A stretch of 64,000 nucleotides of DNA from CAVWXT01 sp963759115 (GCA_963759115.1 CAVWXT010000006.1:558001-622000); one strand, 5' to 3'; positions 46,110-55,757 are shown, counted from the stretch's first letter. The notes: generated from the letters alone by a model not told the origin. Made by a program: numbers and translations.

Positions 46110-46805
46110 TTACAAGTCGGGAAACATTTTAGGGTTGAGTTGGTGTGCCCGCGCATAATCTTGCTCGGCTTTGTCCTGCTCGCCGTTCTTCGAGTAGGCG
46201 CTGCCACGCATGGAATAGAAAGATGCAAGAAGGTCGGGCCTCGTTTCGAGCCGGATAGCCTCCGAATAGTTGGCAATGACCTCGCCCCAGTGGTTCTTGT
46301 GATCGTACTCGCCCTTGAACGTGTAGGCATGGGCCAGCCGCATATAGGCGCCACCGGAGTCTTTCGGATCGAGCTTAATGGCTTCCGAGTAGTCAGCAAT
46401 GGCCTTATTCAACATCGAGTCAGCCTGATCCTCCGAAACAAATTCAGCCCTATCCGCGTAGACCTGACCCCGCCCGGAATACGACATGGCGTTCTGCGGA
46501 TCAAGCCGGATGGCCTCCGTGTAGTCGGCGAGGGCCTTGTCGAAATCGGGATCGGAATTGCCCTTTGGCACGGCATAGATACTGCCGCGACCGCGGTAAG
46601 CGTCGGCACGGTTCTGATCAAGCCGGATTGCGTCTGTGTAGTCAGCAATGGCATTGTCCCACTCGCCCTTTTGGACCGCAGCTTCGGCCCTCTTCATTGC
46701 TTCTTCGACAGACATGGGTTGGGGAACGGAAGCACCGCACCCAGGTAGAACCAACAACGCAAACGCCAGAACGACAATCGCGACGAGTGACCTTTTCATG
46801 TTCAT
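46110..46805 (-). CDS. TPR-repeat lipoprotein
   Basis: The N-terminus (KRSLVAIVVLAFALLVLPGC) ends in a lipobox, so the protein is membrane-anchored outside the cytoplasm. Five or six tetratricopeptide repeats follow, for example WDNAIADYTDAIRLDQNRAD, KALADYTEAIRLDPQNAMSY and NKAIADYSEAIKLDPKDSGG. They should bind other proteins. It is monocistronic and lies between two copies of a dispersed repeat. Confidence 0.8.
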   Translation of the reverse strand: MNMKRSLVAIVVLAFALLVLPGCGASVPQPMSVEEAMKRAEAAVQKGEWDNAIADYTDAIRLDQNRADAYRGRGSIYAVPKGNSDPDFDKALADYTEAIRLDPQNAMSYSGRGQVYADRAEFVSEDQADSMLNKAIADYSEAIKLDPKDSGGAYMRLAHAYTFKGEYDHKNHWGEVIANYSEAIRLETRPDLLASFYSMRGSAYSKNGEQDKAEQDYARAHQLNPKMFPDL

Positions 46806-47129
46806 TTTTCTTCAACCGAGGGTGAGTAGCCCACTTTGCTCCTCGTTTCGCCAAGAAAACGGAGTCAGAACATTTTTGTGCTTCCGTGAGATGGCTCGGC
46901 TGGATGGCACTGTGAAAGTGTGCCGCTGCCTCTGCCAGTGCTTCGTGGACTCTGTGAAAGGGCTGCACCGTCTATCAATATGCCACTCCCCACTTCTATT
47001 CTCAACACAATGGAACGTCAACCCACCCCCCATGCGCCGGCCGGGGTTGACAACGAGCACTTTTCCGGTAAATATAAGGACAGTTGGCTGGCTATGAGGC
47101 GTTTCCCTGTTGGCGATGGAGATGACGCG
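46806..47129. other. Intergenic repeat copy and leader
   Basis: A copy of the CAGAAC...CTTCCGTGAG repeat lies at 46856-46893, in the same orientation as the 45971 copy. The rest shows no recognised gene. It is the leader region of the TPR gene on one strand and of an antitoxin on the other. Confidence 0.45.
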
Positions 47130-47336
47130 GTGGTTCCTATTCATCCACAATACGTTGTCGATGAGGAGCAGCATCGTCAGGCGGTGCTCTTGCCTTTGGC
47201 CGACTGGGAACGGATCGTCGAAGAGCTCGATGAGCTCGACGACATTCGAGCGTACGACCAGGCCAAGGTTGGCCACCAGGAGACCGTCCTCTTCGAGCAG
47301 GCAGTGCGCGAGATCCAGGAAGGACCTGGCGCGTGA
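47130..47336 (+). CDS. Short antitoxin-like protein, partner toxin lost
   Basis: The core VDEEQHRQAVLLPLADWERI and VEELDELDDIRAYDQAK, with FEQAVREIQE at the end, matches a Phd/YefM-like antitoxin type that normally precedes a RelE toxin. I chose the GTG at 47130 because the family similarity begins there; the frame is open further upstream. At the stop, an overlapping GTGACCTACACG encodes VTYTA and then a stop, which looks like the first five codons of a deleted toxin gene. Confidence 0.5.
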   Translation: MVPIHPQYVVDEEQHRQAVLLPLADWERIVEELDELDDIRAYDQAKVGHQETVLFEQAVREIQEGPGA

Positions 47337-47372
47337 CCTACACGGCCTAACGCGGCAGGATGCCGCGTCTAC

Positions 47373-48941
47373 TTAGTGCTTGAAATGCCGCCGCCCCGTG
47401 AAGATCATGGCAATGCCGTGGCGGTTGCAGGCGGCGATGGCGGCCTCGTCGTTCTTCGAACCGCCCGGCTGAATGATGGCGGCCACGCCCGCGGCGGCCG
47501 CCTTGTCGATCGAGTCGGGGAAGGGGAAGAAGGCATCCGAGCCCAACACCGAGCCCTCGGAGCGGTCCCCCGCCTTTTTGACGGCGATCTCCACCGAGTC
47601 GACGCGGCTCATCTGGCCGGCGCCGGCGCCCAGCAGCGTGCGGTCCTGGCAGAGCACGATGGCGTTGCTCTTCACGTGCCGCACCATTTCCCAGGCGAAG
47701 CGGAGGTCGGCCATCTGAGCCTCGGTCGGCCGGGCGTCGGTGACGATTTCCCAGACCTCTTCGGGATCGGGCAGCGCGTCGGACTCCTGCATCAGCACCC
47801 CGCCTTCGACGCAGCGGTACGTCCACGGCGACTGCGAACGGTCCAGTTGGCCGACTTCCAGCAGCCGCACGTTGGCCTTCCACTTGGGCCGGGTCGTGAG
47901 AATGTGCAGGGCCTCGTCGTGGAAATGGGGGGCGACAATGGCCTCGACGAACAGACCCGGCTGGGCCAACACGTCGGCCGTCGCGGCGTCGACCGTTTGG
48001 TTCAACCCCAGCACGGAACCGAATGCGCTCAGCGGGTCGCCCTCCATCGCGCGTTGCAGGGCCTCGGCGAGCGTGCCGGCCACGGCGGCCCCGCACGGAT
48101 TATTGTGCTTGATCACGGCGGCCGCCGGGTCGGAGAACTGGCGGACGATCGCCAGCGCGCTGTCGAGGTCCAGCAGGTTGTTGTAGGACAGCTCCTTGCC
48201 GTGCAGTTGGCGGGCGGCGACAACGCTCGCCCCGTGGCAATCGGGCCGGGCGTAGAGGGCCGCCTGCTGGTGCGGATTCTCGCCGTAGCGAAGGACCGCT
48301 TTCCGCGTGAGGTGGATGGTGACCGTGCCGGGGAATGGCCCCTCGGCGGTCGCCCCGGCGAAGAAATCGGCGATGGCCCGATCGTAGCGGGCCGTATGTG
48401 CAAAGGCCTCGCCGGCCAGGCGGCGGCGAAGTTCCAGCGTAGTGCCGCCGCCGGCCGTGATCTGGTCGAGGATTTCCGAGTATTGGGCGGCGTGGGTGGC
48501 GATCGTGGTGAAGGCGTGGTTCTTGGCCGCGGCGCGGACCATCGTCGGCCCCCCGATGTCGATCTGCTCGATGGCCTCGTCCAGGGTAACGCCCTTGCGG
48601 GCCACGGTGGTCTCGAAGGGGTAGAGGTTCACCACCACCAACTCGAAGGTGACGATGCCGTGCTCGGCCAGCGACTTCATGTCGTCGGGGTTGTCGTGGC
48701 GGCAGAGGATTCCCCCGTGAACCTTCGGATGGAGGGTTTTCAGCCGCCCGCCCATCATTTCGGGGAAACCGGTGTACTCGGCGACGTCGCGGACCGCGAG
48801 GCCCTCGCTCTCCAAATGTTTGCGGGTGCCCCCGGTGCTGAAGATTTCCACACCGGCGGCGGCCAAACCGCGGGCGAACTCGGCCAGCCCCATCTTGTCG
48901 CTGACGCTGATCAGGGCCCGTTGAACGCGAGGGGAGTGCAT
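47373..48941 (-). CDS. purH: Bifunctional AICAR transformylase/IMP cyclohydrolase
   Basis: PurH performs the last two steps of IMP synthesis. The N-terminal cyclohydrolase (MGS-like) domain shows LISVSDKMGLAEFARGLAAA, IFSTGGTRKHL and HPKVHGGILCRHDNPDDMKS. The transformylase domain shows LRYGENPHQQAALY, GKELSYNNLLDLDSALAIV, VIKHNNPCGAA with the catalytic Lys-His, and SNAIVLCQDRTLLGAGAGQM. The length of 522 residues is normal, and the gene is intact. The start MHSPRVQRALISV was preferred over an ATG 24 codons upstream, which lies in a palindromic repeat. Confidence 0.95.
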   Translation of the reverse strand: MHSPRVQRALISVSDKMGLAEFARGLAAAGVEIFSTGGTRKHLESEGLAVRDVAEYTGFPEMMGGRLKTLHPKVHGGILCRHDNPDDMKSLAEHGIVTFELVVVNLYPFETTVARKGVTLDEAIEQIDIGGPTMVRAAAKNHAFTTIATHAAQYSEILDQITAGGGTTLELRRRLAGEAFAHTARYDRAIADFFAGATAEGPFPGTVTIHLTRKAVLRYGENPHQQAALYARPDCHGASVVAARQLHGKELSYNNLLDLDSALAIVRQFSDPAAAVIKHNNPCGAAVAGTLAEALQRAMEGDPLSAFGSVLGLNQTVDAATADVLAQPGLFVEAIVAPHFHDEALHILTTRPKWKANVRLLEVGQLDRSQSPWTYRCVEGGVLMQESDALPDPEEVWEIVTDARPTEAQMADLRFAWEMVRHVKSNAIVLCQDRTLLGAGAGQMSRVDSVEIAVKKAGDRSEGSVLGSDAFFPFPDSIDKAAAAGVAAIIQPGGSKNDEAAIAACNRHGIAMIFTGRRHFKH

Positions 48942-48956
48942 GTGACACCTGTTGGA

Positions 48957-49038
48957 CGGAAAAAGGGGGACATTCCCCGTTTGTGCCAAGCACCCTTCGG
49001 GCCGTTCCGGCAAAGGGGGACTGTCCCCTTTTTCCGTT
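48957..49038. repeat. REP-like palindrome in the purH leader
   Basis: GGAAAAAGGGGGACATTCCCC-type sequence (48958) and its inverse GGGGGACTGTCCCCTTTTTC (49015) frame a segment with GGCCGTTCCGG. It lies directly upstream of purH and shares the GGGGAC/GTCCCC core of the 9548-9785 element. Confidence 0.65.
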
Positions 49039-49149
49039 TCCTATTGAGTGCGAGAGGGCGATACCCGAAGGTTTACGGGTTTTGCGGCTCGGGGTCAAGC
49101 ACCCCCGCCGGCTGGCGGCGTGAGGGGATTCCGCCGTGAAAGAGCGGTC

Positions 49150-49228
49150 TTGGGGCTTGGGTCTTCGGTCTTAGGTCTTCGCCACTAAGGCCCAAGGCTC
49201 AAGACCGAAGACCGAAGCCCCAAAACCA
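49150..49228. repeat. Inverted repeat of GGTCTTCGG units
   Basis: The arms TGGGGCTTGGGTCTTCGGTC (49150) and GACCGAAGACCGAAGCCCCA (ending near 49223) are inverse copies around TAGGTCTTCGCCACTAAGG. It is an intergenic dispersed-repeat type. Confidence 0.65.
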
Positions 49229-49293
49229 GTCTCGTTGTCGGCTACGCCGCGCCAGGCCGAAGCAGGACCAACCTTTGGGAACCGCCTACGCCG

Positions 49294-50373
49294 CTATTTC
49301 CGGCGTCGTTCGACGATCCGCCGGGCGGCGGCCAGTGAGGGCTGATCGCCGGTGCGGGCGTGGTAGTAGAGCAGGCACAGCGTGACCTCGCTCAAGTTCA
49401 CGCCCTTTTCGTGCCCTTGCCACTTCTCCTGCCCGTGACCGGTGCGGGTATTGCCGGTGATGTCCACGTCGCCGTCGGGGCGAACGCGGCCAACTTCCCA
49501 GCCCACCGCACGGTCGATCGCGGCCGCTAGCTTCTCGTCGGGGAAATGGAGCACCCACACCTGGAGTTTCAGGGCCGCCACGGCCTGATAGCTGGAATCC
49601 GAGCCGCCCTTTTCCAGAAACACGCCGTCACTCGGGCGGTAGTGCGTCATGGCCAGATCGACGAAGTCGCGCCCGAACTGCTTCAACTCGTGGTCGTCGG
49701 CCAGCAAGCCCGACAGACCGAAGGCCAGGGCGTCAAACAGCAGGCGGTTGGGCGTGTCGGCGTCTTCGCGTTTCAGTCGATCTTGGTAGCGGGGCTGGGC
49801 GAGCCAACGGGCGGCCTTGCGGATTTTCGGCACGAGTTCGTCGATGCGATCCTTGTAGGCCGGGCCGAACTCGCTTTCGCGGAGAATGAGCATCGCCTGG
49901 CCAAGATCGGCCAGCCAGAAGGCCGCGGCCGAAGGTCCGCCATGCGGGGCGCCCAGACGGCTGAAGCCTCCCTCCTCGGTTTGGTGGCGAAACGTGGCGT
50001 CGATGGCCTGCCAGCCCTCGTCCGTGCACCGCCGGTCCTGGCGCACGATGGCGCGGACCATGTAGTGCAGTGCCCCGCGCTGGAACTCGGGGCTCTTGAA
50101 GCCGCCCTGATTGTAGCCCACCAGGCCGTTCTCATCCGGCCGAGCGCCCCCCGTGTAACGCAGCAGATCGGGCGGCATCTGCTTGAGCAGGGCCAATTCC
50201 TGGGCGGAAGCGGAAACCGTGAAAAGGCAAATGATGAGTGATGAGTGATGAATGATGAATGAAAGGAGCCGGCACGGCAGCGTGCGTGCAGATGCCCAGC
50301 CCGCGGTTTTGCGATCCCACGCAGAGCGTGGGAACGAGGGGTCGTGTAGAGTTCTTCGTTCGTCAATCATCAT
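49294..50373 (-). CDS. Exported alpha-helical protein of unknown function
   Basis: A mature region from SASAQELALLKQMPPDLLRY contains helical repeats (KSPEFQRGALHYMVRAIVRQ, AAAFWLADLGQAMLILRES, TPNRLLFDALAFGLSGLLAD) and a conserved-looking PDGDVDITGNTRTG. The layout suggests an alpha/alpha-toroid, but no catalytic motif is recognised. The signal peptide (LLSFIIHHSSLIICLFTVSA) is encoded by a palindromic repeat. It starts seven bases after ccsA ends, so it may belong to the resB-ccsA transcript. Confidence 0.6.
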   Translation of the reverse strand: MMIDERRTLHDPSFPRSAWDRKTAGWASARTLPCRLLSFIIHHSSLIICLFTVSASAQELALLKQMPPDLLRYTGGARPDENGLVGYNQGGFKSPEFQRGALHYMVRAIVRQDRRCTDEGWQAIDATFRHQTEEGGFSRLGAPHGGPSAAAFWLADLGQAMLILRESEFGPAYKDRIDELVPKIRKAARWLAQPRYQDRLKREDADTPNRLLFDALAFGLSGLLADDHELKQFGRDFVDLAMTHYRPSDGVFLEKGGSDSSYQAVAALKLQVWVLHFPDEKLAAAIDRAVGWEVGRVRPDGDVDITGNTRTGHGQEKWQGHEKGVNLSEVTLCLLYYHARTGDQPSLAAARRIVERRRK

Positions 50374-50393
50374 TCATCATTCACACTTGCCTT
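50231..50393. repeat. ATGATGAGTGATGAATG inverted repeat within a signal-peptide coding region
   Basis: Units ATGATGAGTGATGAGTGATG and AATGATGAATG (50231-50266) are inverse to ATCATCATTCATCATTCA (50370-50388). A central hairpin CCCACGCAGAGCGTGGG (50319-50336) lies between. The element covers the ccsA 3' end and the start of the next gene. Confidence 0.6.
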
Positions 50394-52999
50394 TCCTCTC
50401 CTCCGCCCGTCTCGATCACGTAGCGGGTGGCGGCGGCGGCGAGGAAGAGCAAGTCGAGGGCCACCGCGCCGATCACCTCCCATTGTCCGCCGGCGCCGGT
50501 GCCGTACGCGTGCATGCCGGTGCCCCAGAGGAAGTTTACGCCATACCAGGTGATCAGCACGGCGGTGAAGCCGAGCACGGCGGCCAGGGTCATGCCGAAG
50601 TTGCCCGCCCAGCCGACGCATCGGGCGTGGAGAATGACCAGGTACACCAGCAGGGAGACCAGGGCCCAGGCCTCTTTGGGATCCCAGCCCCAGAAGCGGC
50701 CCCACGATTTGTCGGCCCACAGGCGCCGAGGATCGTGCCCGCCGTCAACAACGCCACGGTGATCTGAATCGCCGTGTAGGTGAAGCCGGCCAGCACGGCG
50801 CAAGTCGGCGGCGGGCGACGGCCGGATCGAACGGCACGGTTGGCATTTGCCTTGCCTGCCGCGGGCGACGCCGCAAGCGGCTGCCACACGTAGCGGCCAA
50901 AGAGGTAGTAGCCCAGGGCGATGTTGCCCAAGATCAGGGCGATGGCGGCCGACGCGTAGCTGGTCATGATCGTCACCACGTGTACCGCCAGCCAATAGTT
51001 GTCGCGGAGGATCGGCGTTACGGAGCCGATGTTCCGGTGCATCACGCTGGAGGGCGCGTAGTAGGCCAGCACCATAGCGACGAAGCTCACGATGGCCCCG
51101 GCCAGCACGAACAGCCGCCGCTGGAAGGCGAGTTCCATTTGCCCGGCAATTCCCCCGCGAAGGATTGCGAGTGGAACCGTGAACAGGCCGGCCAGCAGCG
51201 TCACCGCCGCCCGCGGCAGGTAGTACACGACGGCCGCGAACACGCCCAGTCCGGCCAGCCACACCAGAATGTCGTTGGCCGACGGCATGGTCGCTTCCAT
51301 CGCGCGGGGCGGCAGCAGATCGAACACGCGCCACCTGGCCAGAGCCCGGAAGAGCACGACCATCAGGCCCAATCGCAACACGAGCAGGAACCAATGCGAC
51401 AGTCCGCCGAGACTCGACAGGGCAGCGTCGTGCTTCGCGGCACTCAACTGCCAGGCCGATTTCAATCCCGGCCCGAACAACGGCAGCAAGGCAAACCACA
51501 ATCCCAACAGCGCCACGCCCAACGCCACGAATACCACGGTTTCGAACATCCCGGTCAAAGGCACCAGGCCGGTCACGTAGCCGCGCAGCCCCAGCCCGAT
51601 CACGGTAAGAACCTGGGCCAGCGCCAGCACCGCCATGCCGGGCAAGAACAGCGGTTTCCGCAGCCGTCCCACCGCCAGCAAGAGACAGAGCGTTGCCGCC
51701 AGACTCGCCACCCACGACCAGAAGAACGGATCGACGCGGTTGTAGAACACTTCCGCGTCGGTCGAACCGGGGAGCGGATAGGCCGTCGCCCTTAACAGGT
51801 CCTCGTCGCGCTGGCGGATGGGGAGCTTTGCGCGGAGCGGCTCGATCTGCTGGCCCAGCGCGCGGATTGCCTCGGCAAAACGATTCATCGCCAGCGCAAA
51901 CTTCGCCGGACGATCGGCCGCCTCGCGGTTGGTGTAGGCGGCTTTCACTTCGGCCCACGCCTTGCGCACGGCCTGCAACTCAGGCTGGGGATAGTCGCGG
52001 AGCAGTTCGTCGGAACCGTACATCAGGGCCTGGAAGCTGAGCCACGGCTTGGCGTCGTCGCCGGGCGAGCGATCCTCCTCGAGCGCTTCCAAGCTGAGTT
52101 CGGGCACCAGCAGCAGCGCGACGCCGTTGTCGTAGAGCGCCATGTGCATCTCGGCCGCCTGACGGCGCAGCTCGGCCGCCAGGTCGGCCAGCCGTTTGTC
52201 GCCCCCGTTGGCCAGCCGGGCAGCCATTTGGTCGCACGCGCGGCAGAATGCCGTCACCGGCGGCTCGACCTTCTCCAGCACGAACTCTCCGCCGTGTATC
52301 TGGGGGAGTATCTGCTTCAAGGCCGCGTCGATCTGGCCCTTCAGCAGGCGGCTCTTGTCGTCGAGGCCGACCCTCTGCAACTCGTCGGCCAGCTTCCGCC
52401 AGGCGTCGGCCGACGCCCGCAACCGCGTGTAGAACCGCTGCGGAGTTTCCTCGGGCGATTTGGGATTGAACGTCAGCAGCCGGAACTTGTTGCAGGCGTC
52501 GGCCAGTTGTTCGATCTTCTTGTCGAGGCCGGCCGGACGGAAGCCCTGGCCGGCGGCGCGGGCCCGCTTGTCCAGTTCGGCCAAATGCCGGCCAAACTCG
52601 GCGTTGCTTTCCACCTCGTGAGGCGAAACGTAGCGCAGCGGTCGGCCGCTCTCGTCCACCAGCGGCAACCCAAGCGCTTCCTCGCGCAATTGCTCGTCTT
52701 GAGCCACCAGAAAGTCGACGTTCTCCCAGCGACTTGGTTCGGCCAGCCAACTGAACAAGAGGCTCGGCGGCGGTGAATGTTTGCGGCGGGCGGCCCGGCA
52801 GCACAAGCGTGGGATTGGTGCGGCCGCAGATCGTCGCTACCGTCTCCCGCGCCACGGTATCCAACGGGGCCACCCGGCCCTCGCCGAAGGCCGGCATGTG
52901 CTCCCAGGTGCTCCAGTCCAGCGCACCGTCATCCGTCGCGCGGCATGCGGCGGCGAGGAAGGCGAGGCCGAGCGTTGCCAGAAAAAGATGTCGGATCAT
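50381..52999 (-). CDS. ccsA: CcsA/ResC-type cytochrome c biogenesis protein, frame breaks
   Basis: CcsA exports haem and, with ResB, attaches it to apocytochrome c. A signal (ATLGLAFLAAACRA) is followed by an exported region of about 370 residues with helical segments, unusual for the family. The C-terminal half has many membrane spans and the tryptophan-rich haem motif WGRFWGWDPKEAWALVSLLV, with conserved His residues in NYWLAVHVVTIMTSYAS and LHARCVGWAG. Breaks lie near 52765, 50815 and 50720. It follows resB by 16 bases. Confidence 0.85.
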
Positions 53000-53015
53000 G
53001 CCAGAGGCCCACCGC

Positions 53016-54290
53016 CTAACCCGCAGAAACTGCGTCGGTTCTTTCTCGTCGTACAAAGTACCCCCGCAGGCAGTACACGATGACGATTCCGGCGACAATC
53101 AACAGGCTGCCGAAGTACTTCAGCCCGCGGCCGGGGTCGTAATTCACGCTCAGTATGGTTTGGTATGGTTGGTCGCGGATGCTGTCTTTGGCCGCCTGCC
53201 GCAGGAGATCGGAATAGCCCGGCGTGTCCGGCGCCACATAGCTGGATTGAAACAGCCGATAGGTGCGGCCGGTGGACGGATCGGCGATATCCACCGGCGC
53301 GTTGAGCGTGATCAACACGTTCTCTTGCAGCATGGACGGCGGCTCGTCGCGGCCGAGGAAGTCGACCAGGCTTGAAAAGTGCGAGGCCATTTCGCTGCCG
53401 GGATCCAGCTTCCGCTGGAACTTGTGCAGGTAGACTTGAAACCCGAGGTCCACGCGGTCGGCCACCAAACTGATGGCCACTCGCCGGTCCTTGCCCTGGA
53501 CGATCTTAGGCTGGCTCCCGCGAGGTAACTCCTCCGTAGAGGCCACCAGCGTGAGTCTCTGTGCCGCTCCATCGACCGTCAACCGCACTCCCGCCGACGG
53601 CTGCGGCTCCGCCCTGTAGTCCAACAGGTCCACTGTCCTGTAGTCCAACAGGTCCAAACGAATGCCATCCTCGTCGAGCAACGTCCCGCGACTGCGGAAG
53701 GCACAATGCCAGGGGAACCACGATAGCTCGGCGTACCGCTTCCAGCTAAACGGACCGGGCACGAAGGGCACCGAGATGATTTCGGCAACAGCACTAGGCG
53801 ACGGCTCCGCCGGCGCCACCCGCAATTCAAAGTGGTACGACTCCTTAAAGGCACGATACCCCGCGCGTCCTTCGAAGATCGACAGATGGGCCTCGACGCC
53901 GCTGCGTTGGCTCACCAGGCAGCCCAGCAACAGCACCAGGATTCCCGTGTGCGTCACGACAAAGCCCGTCTGCCGCCGCCGCCAGGGGAAGCGAATTAGC
54001 ATGGAGCAGAGGACGTTCGCTCCCAAAAGTGCATTGACGGCGGTAAACCAAACGCTGTCGTAGACGCCGAAGCGGGCCGCGGCGGCGCCATACCTGCCCG
54101 GCTCCGGGATGCTGAAATTCACGGCGAAGGCGGTATATTGCCGTTCCACGAACGTCCCCCAGGCCACCACCACCGCATACAGCCCGATCAACACCACGGC
54201 CAATTGCAGCGAAGCCAGCGCGGCCAGCGGCCCCCGCAGCAAATGCCGCGAAGAAGGCGGGGTCGTCGATTGCGGGCGGGGAAGTGTCAT
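53016..54290 (-). CDS. resB: ResB-like cytochrome c biogenesis protein
   Basis: ResB (Ccs1) is the apocytochrome-handling partner of CcsA. The N-terminal half has three membrane helices (LASLQLAVVLIGLYAVVVAW, WFTAVNALLGANVLCSMLIR, VVTHTGILVLLLGCLVSQRS). A large exported domain follows, including RTYRLFQSSYVAPDTPGYSD and ILSVNYDPGRGLKYFGSLLI, and a last helix sits near the C-terminus. The gene is intact at 424 residues and first in the resB-ccsA unit. It implies c-type cytochromes and system II maturation. Confidence 0.88.
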   Translation of the reverse strand: MTLPRPQSTTPPSSRHLLRGPLAALASLQLAVVLIGLYAVVVAWGTFVERQYTAFAVNFSIPEPGRYGAAAARFGVYDSVWFTAVNALLGANVLCSMLIRFPWRRRQTGFVVTHTGILVLLLGCLVSQRSGVEAHLSIFEGRAGYRAFKESYHFELRVAPAEPSPSAVAEIISVPFVPGPFSWKRYAELSWFPWHCAFRSRGTLLDEDGIRLDLLDYRTVDLLDYRAEPQPSAGVRLTVDGAAQRLTLVASTEELPRGSQPKIVQGKDRRVAISLVADRVDLGFQVYLHKFQRKLDPGSEMASHFSSLVDFLGRDEPPSMLQENVLITLNAPVDIADPSTGRTYRLFQSSYVAPDTPGYSDLLRQAAKDSIRDQPYQTILSVNYDPGRGLKYFGSLLIVAGIVIVYCLRGYFVRRERTDAVSAG

Positions 54291-54339
54291 GCGGACCGGG
54301 GAAGAAGATCAAACGCGGGCGCACCGGCCATCGCGTCAC

Positions 54340-54666
54340 TCACATACGAAACTTCTCGTTCCATAGGCTTCGGATGCGATTACCATCCTCGGTGGCAAGC
54401 CTTCCGATGCGTAGCTTAAGTATTTGTTTCTCAACTGTGATCAGGCGCACCAATCTGATGGTGGACGGTTTGTCCAGGCCGGCCTCCTGCCAGTGAGTAA
54501 CTGGCAGATCAAGAAATCCACGGTGAGCGATCGAGGTAATTCGGCAAACGAGGCAATCGGGACCGAGGTCCCTCAGCACCAAGACTGGACGAGCCTTGCT
54601 GCCCTGGCCGGAAGTGAATGGGAAAACGCAAATGCACACGTCTCCGAACTCAACGGTATCGATCAT
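54340..54666 (-). CDS. MazF/PemK-type toxin
   Basis: A 108-residue endoribonuclease-like toxin: VEFGDVCICVFPFTSGQGSK, ARPVLVLRDLGPDCLVCRIT and PSTIRLVRLITVEKQILKLR follow the PemK/MazF fold. The usual GxI/V..V.F....GSEQ loop is altered to the SGQGSKARP form. It starts 17 bases before the upstream antitoxin ends, so translation is coupled. Confidence 0.8.
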   Translation of the reverse strand: MIDTVEFGDVCICVFPFTSGQGSKARPVLVLRDLGPDCLVCRITSIAHRGFLDLPVTHWQEAGLDKPSTIRLVRLITVEKQILKLRIGRLATEDGNRIRSLWNEKFRM

Positions 54667-54865
54667 ACACCGCGTCTTCCTCCGAGTCGTCCGACAGAAA
54701 CTGTTGGTAGGCGGCCCTCTGCCAAGCAGCGTCTTCGGGATCCATATCTACAAAGACGACAACCGTCGCCTTTCCCTGGGACGGCAAGGCCGACGCAATT
54801 TCGGGAGGCAAATCCAACGTACGACTGCCCGTGAGTTCGGTCTCAAACTCGATCGTTTTGGACAT
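54650..54865 (-). CDS. Antitoxin of the MazF/PemK pair
   Basis: A 71-residue protein starting MSKTIEFETELTGSRTLDLP, with an AbrB-like beta region (ATVVVFVDMDP) and an acidic C-terminal tail (FLSDDSEEDAVYDRYR). It is encoded directly upstream of, and overlapping, the toxin. The ATG at 54865 is preferred over one 24 codons upstream because the family-like part begins there. Confidence 0.65.
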   Translation of the reverse strand: MSKTIEFETELTGSRTLDLPPEIASALPSQGKATVVVFVDMDPEDAAWQRAAYQQFLSDDSEEDAVYDRYR

Positions 54866-54914
54866 GGTATCATCATACTCCGCCGGGATGCCTCGGGCAA
54901 GCTGTCGATCCCCG

Positions 54915-55757
54915 CTAGCGGTTGGCGCTTGCGGCACCGGCGGTGTACGCGGTCGGCGTCGAATCGCTCCAGCCGATCACCGGCACATCGGAGGCCATGA
55001 CGAAGATCTCCACCCGCCGGTTCTTCTGCCGGTCCTGGGCCGTGGCGTTTGAGGCGATCGGCTGATGCGGGCCAAAACCGGCCACGCCCAGCCGATGCTC
55101 GGGCATTCCGGCCCTCTTCATCCGGTCGGCCACGGCCAGCGCAGGGCCGCGCTAAGGTGGAAATTGTTGGGATACTTTTCTCGCACCGTTCGGCCGGCCA
55201 CGAGTTGGCTATCGGTATGTCCGGCGACCATGATCTTCAGTTCGCCCGCCGCCGGCGACTTCAACACCTGCACCGAGCTCATCGAGCAGTTGCCCCGCGC
55301 CGGGTTTCAACTCGGCTTCGCCGCTGTCGAAGAGGATGTCGGTATCGAGCTTGCTGATGCCCGTTTCGGGATCGAATTGCAGGCTGGGATAGCGCCGGGA
55401 GAGTTCGACGAGTTGCTGGCACAAGCCGGGCGGCAGGCGGCCGCGCCCGGCGGCCAGGCTCTTGAAGTGCTCGTACAGTCCGTCGCGCTCGCGCTCATAG
55501 CTCGTCAACTGCTTGTGATCCAACCCCGCCCGCTCCTGCAACAGGGCCAGTTGTTCTTCGCTGCGGATGACGCGATCTTCCAACGCGCGGCTGTGGGTCT
55601 TGAGGTTGTCGATTTCCGCCAGTTGCGCCCGGTTCTGCTCGGCCAGGGCGCGGCTCTGCACCTGGGCGGCGTTCAGTTCCGTCTTGGGCACCAACAGACA
55701 GCCCGACGATGCCACCGCCATCGCCGCGCAGAGAAGTGGCCAAATTGCCGCCTTCAT
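54915..55757 (-). CDS. OmpA/Pal-like lipoprotein with coiled coil, frame breaks
   Basis: The start MKAAIWPLLCAAMAVASSGC carries a lipobox. A coiled-coil region (QSRALAEQNRAQLAEIDNLK, ALEDRVIRSEEQLALLQERA) links to an OmpA-like peptidoglycan-binding domain: TDILFDSGEAELKPGAGQLL, LKIMVAGHTDSQLVAGRTV and HRLGVAGFGPHQPIASN with QKNRRVEIFV. Breaks lie near 55285 and 55155. OmpA-like domains bind diaminopimelate-containing peptidoglycan, consistent with the DNPR-type MurE here. Confidence 0.8.

Noticed and set aside
47376..49139. A 587-codon plus-strand frame opposite purH
   Set aside because: It is a shadow of purH created by codon bias, with no family resemblance or ribosome-binding site.
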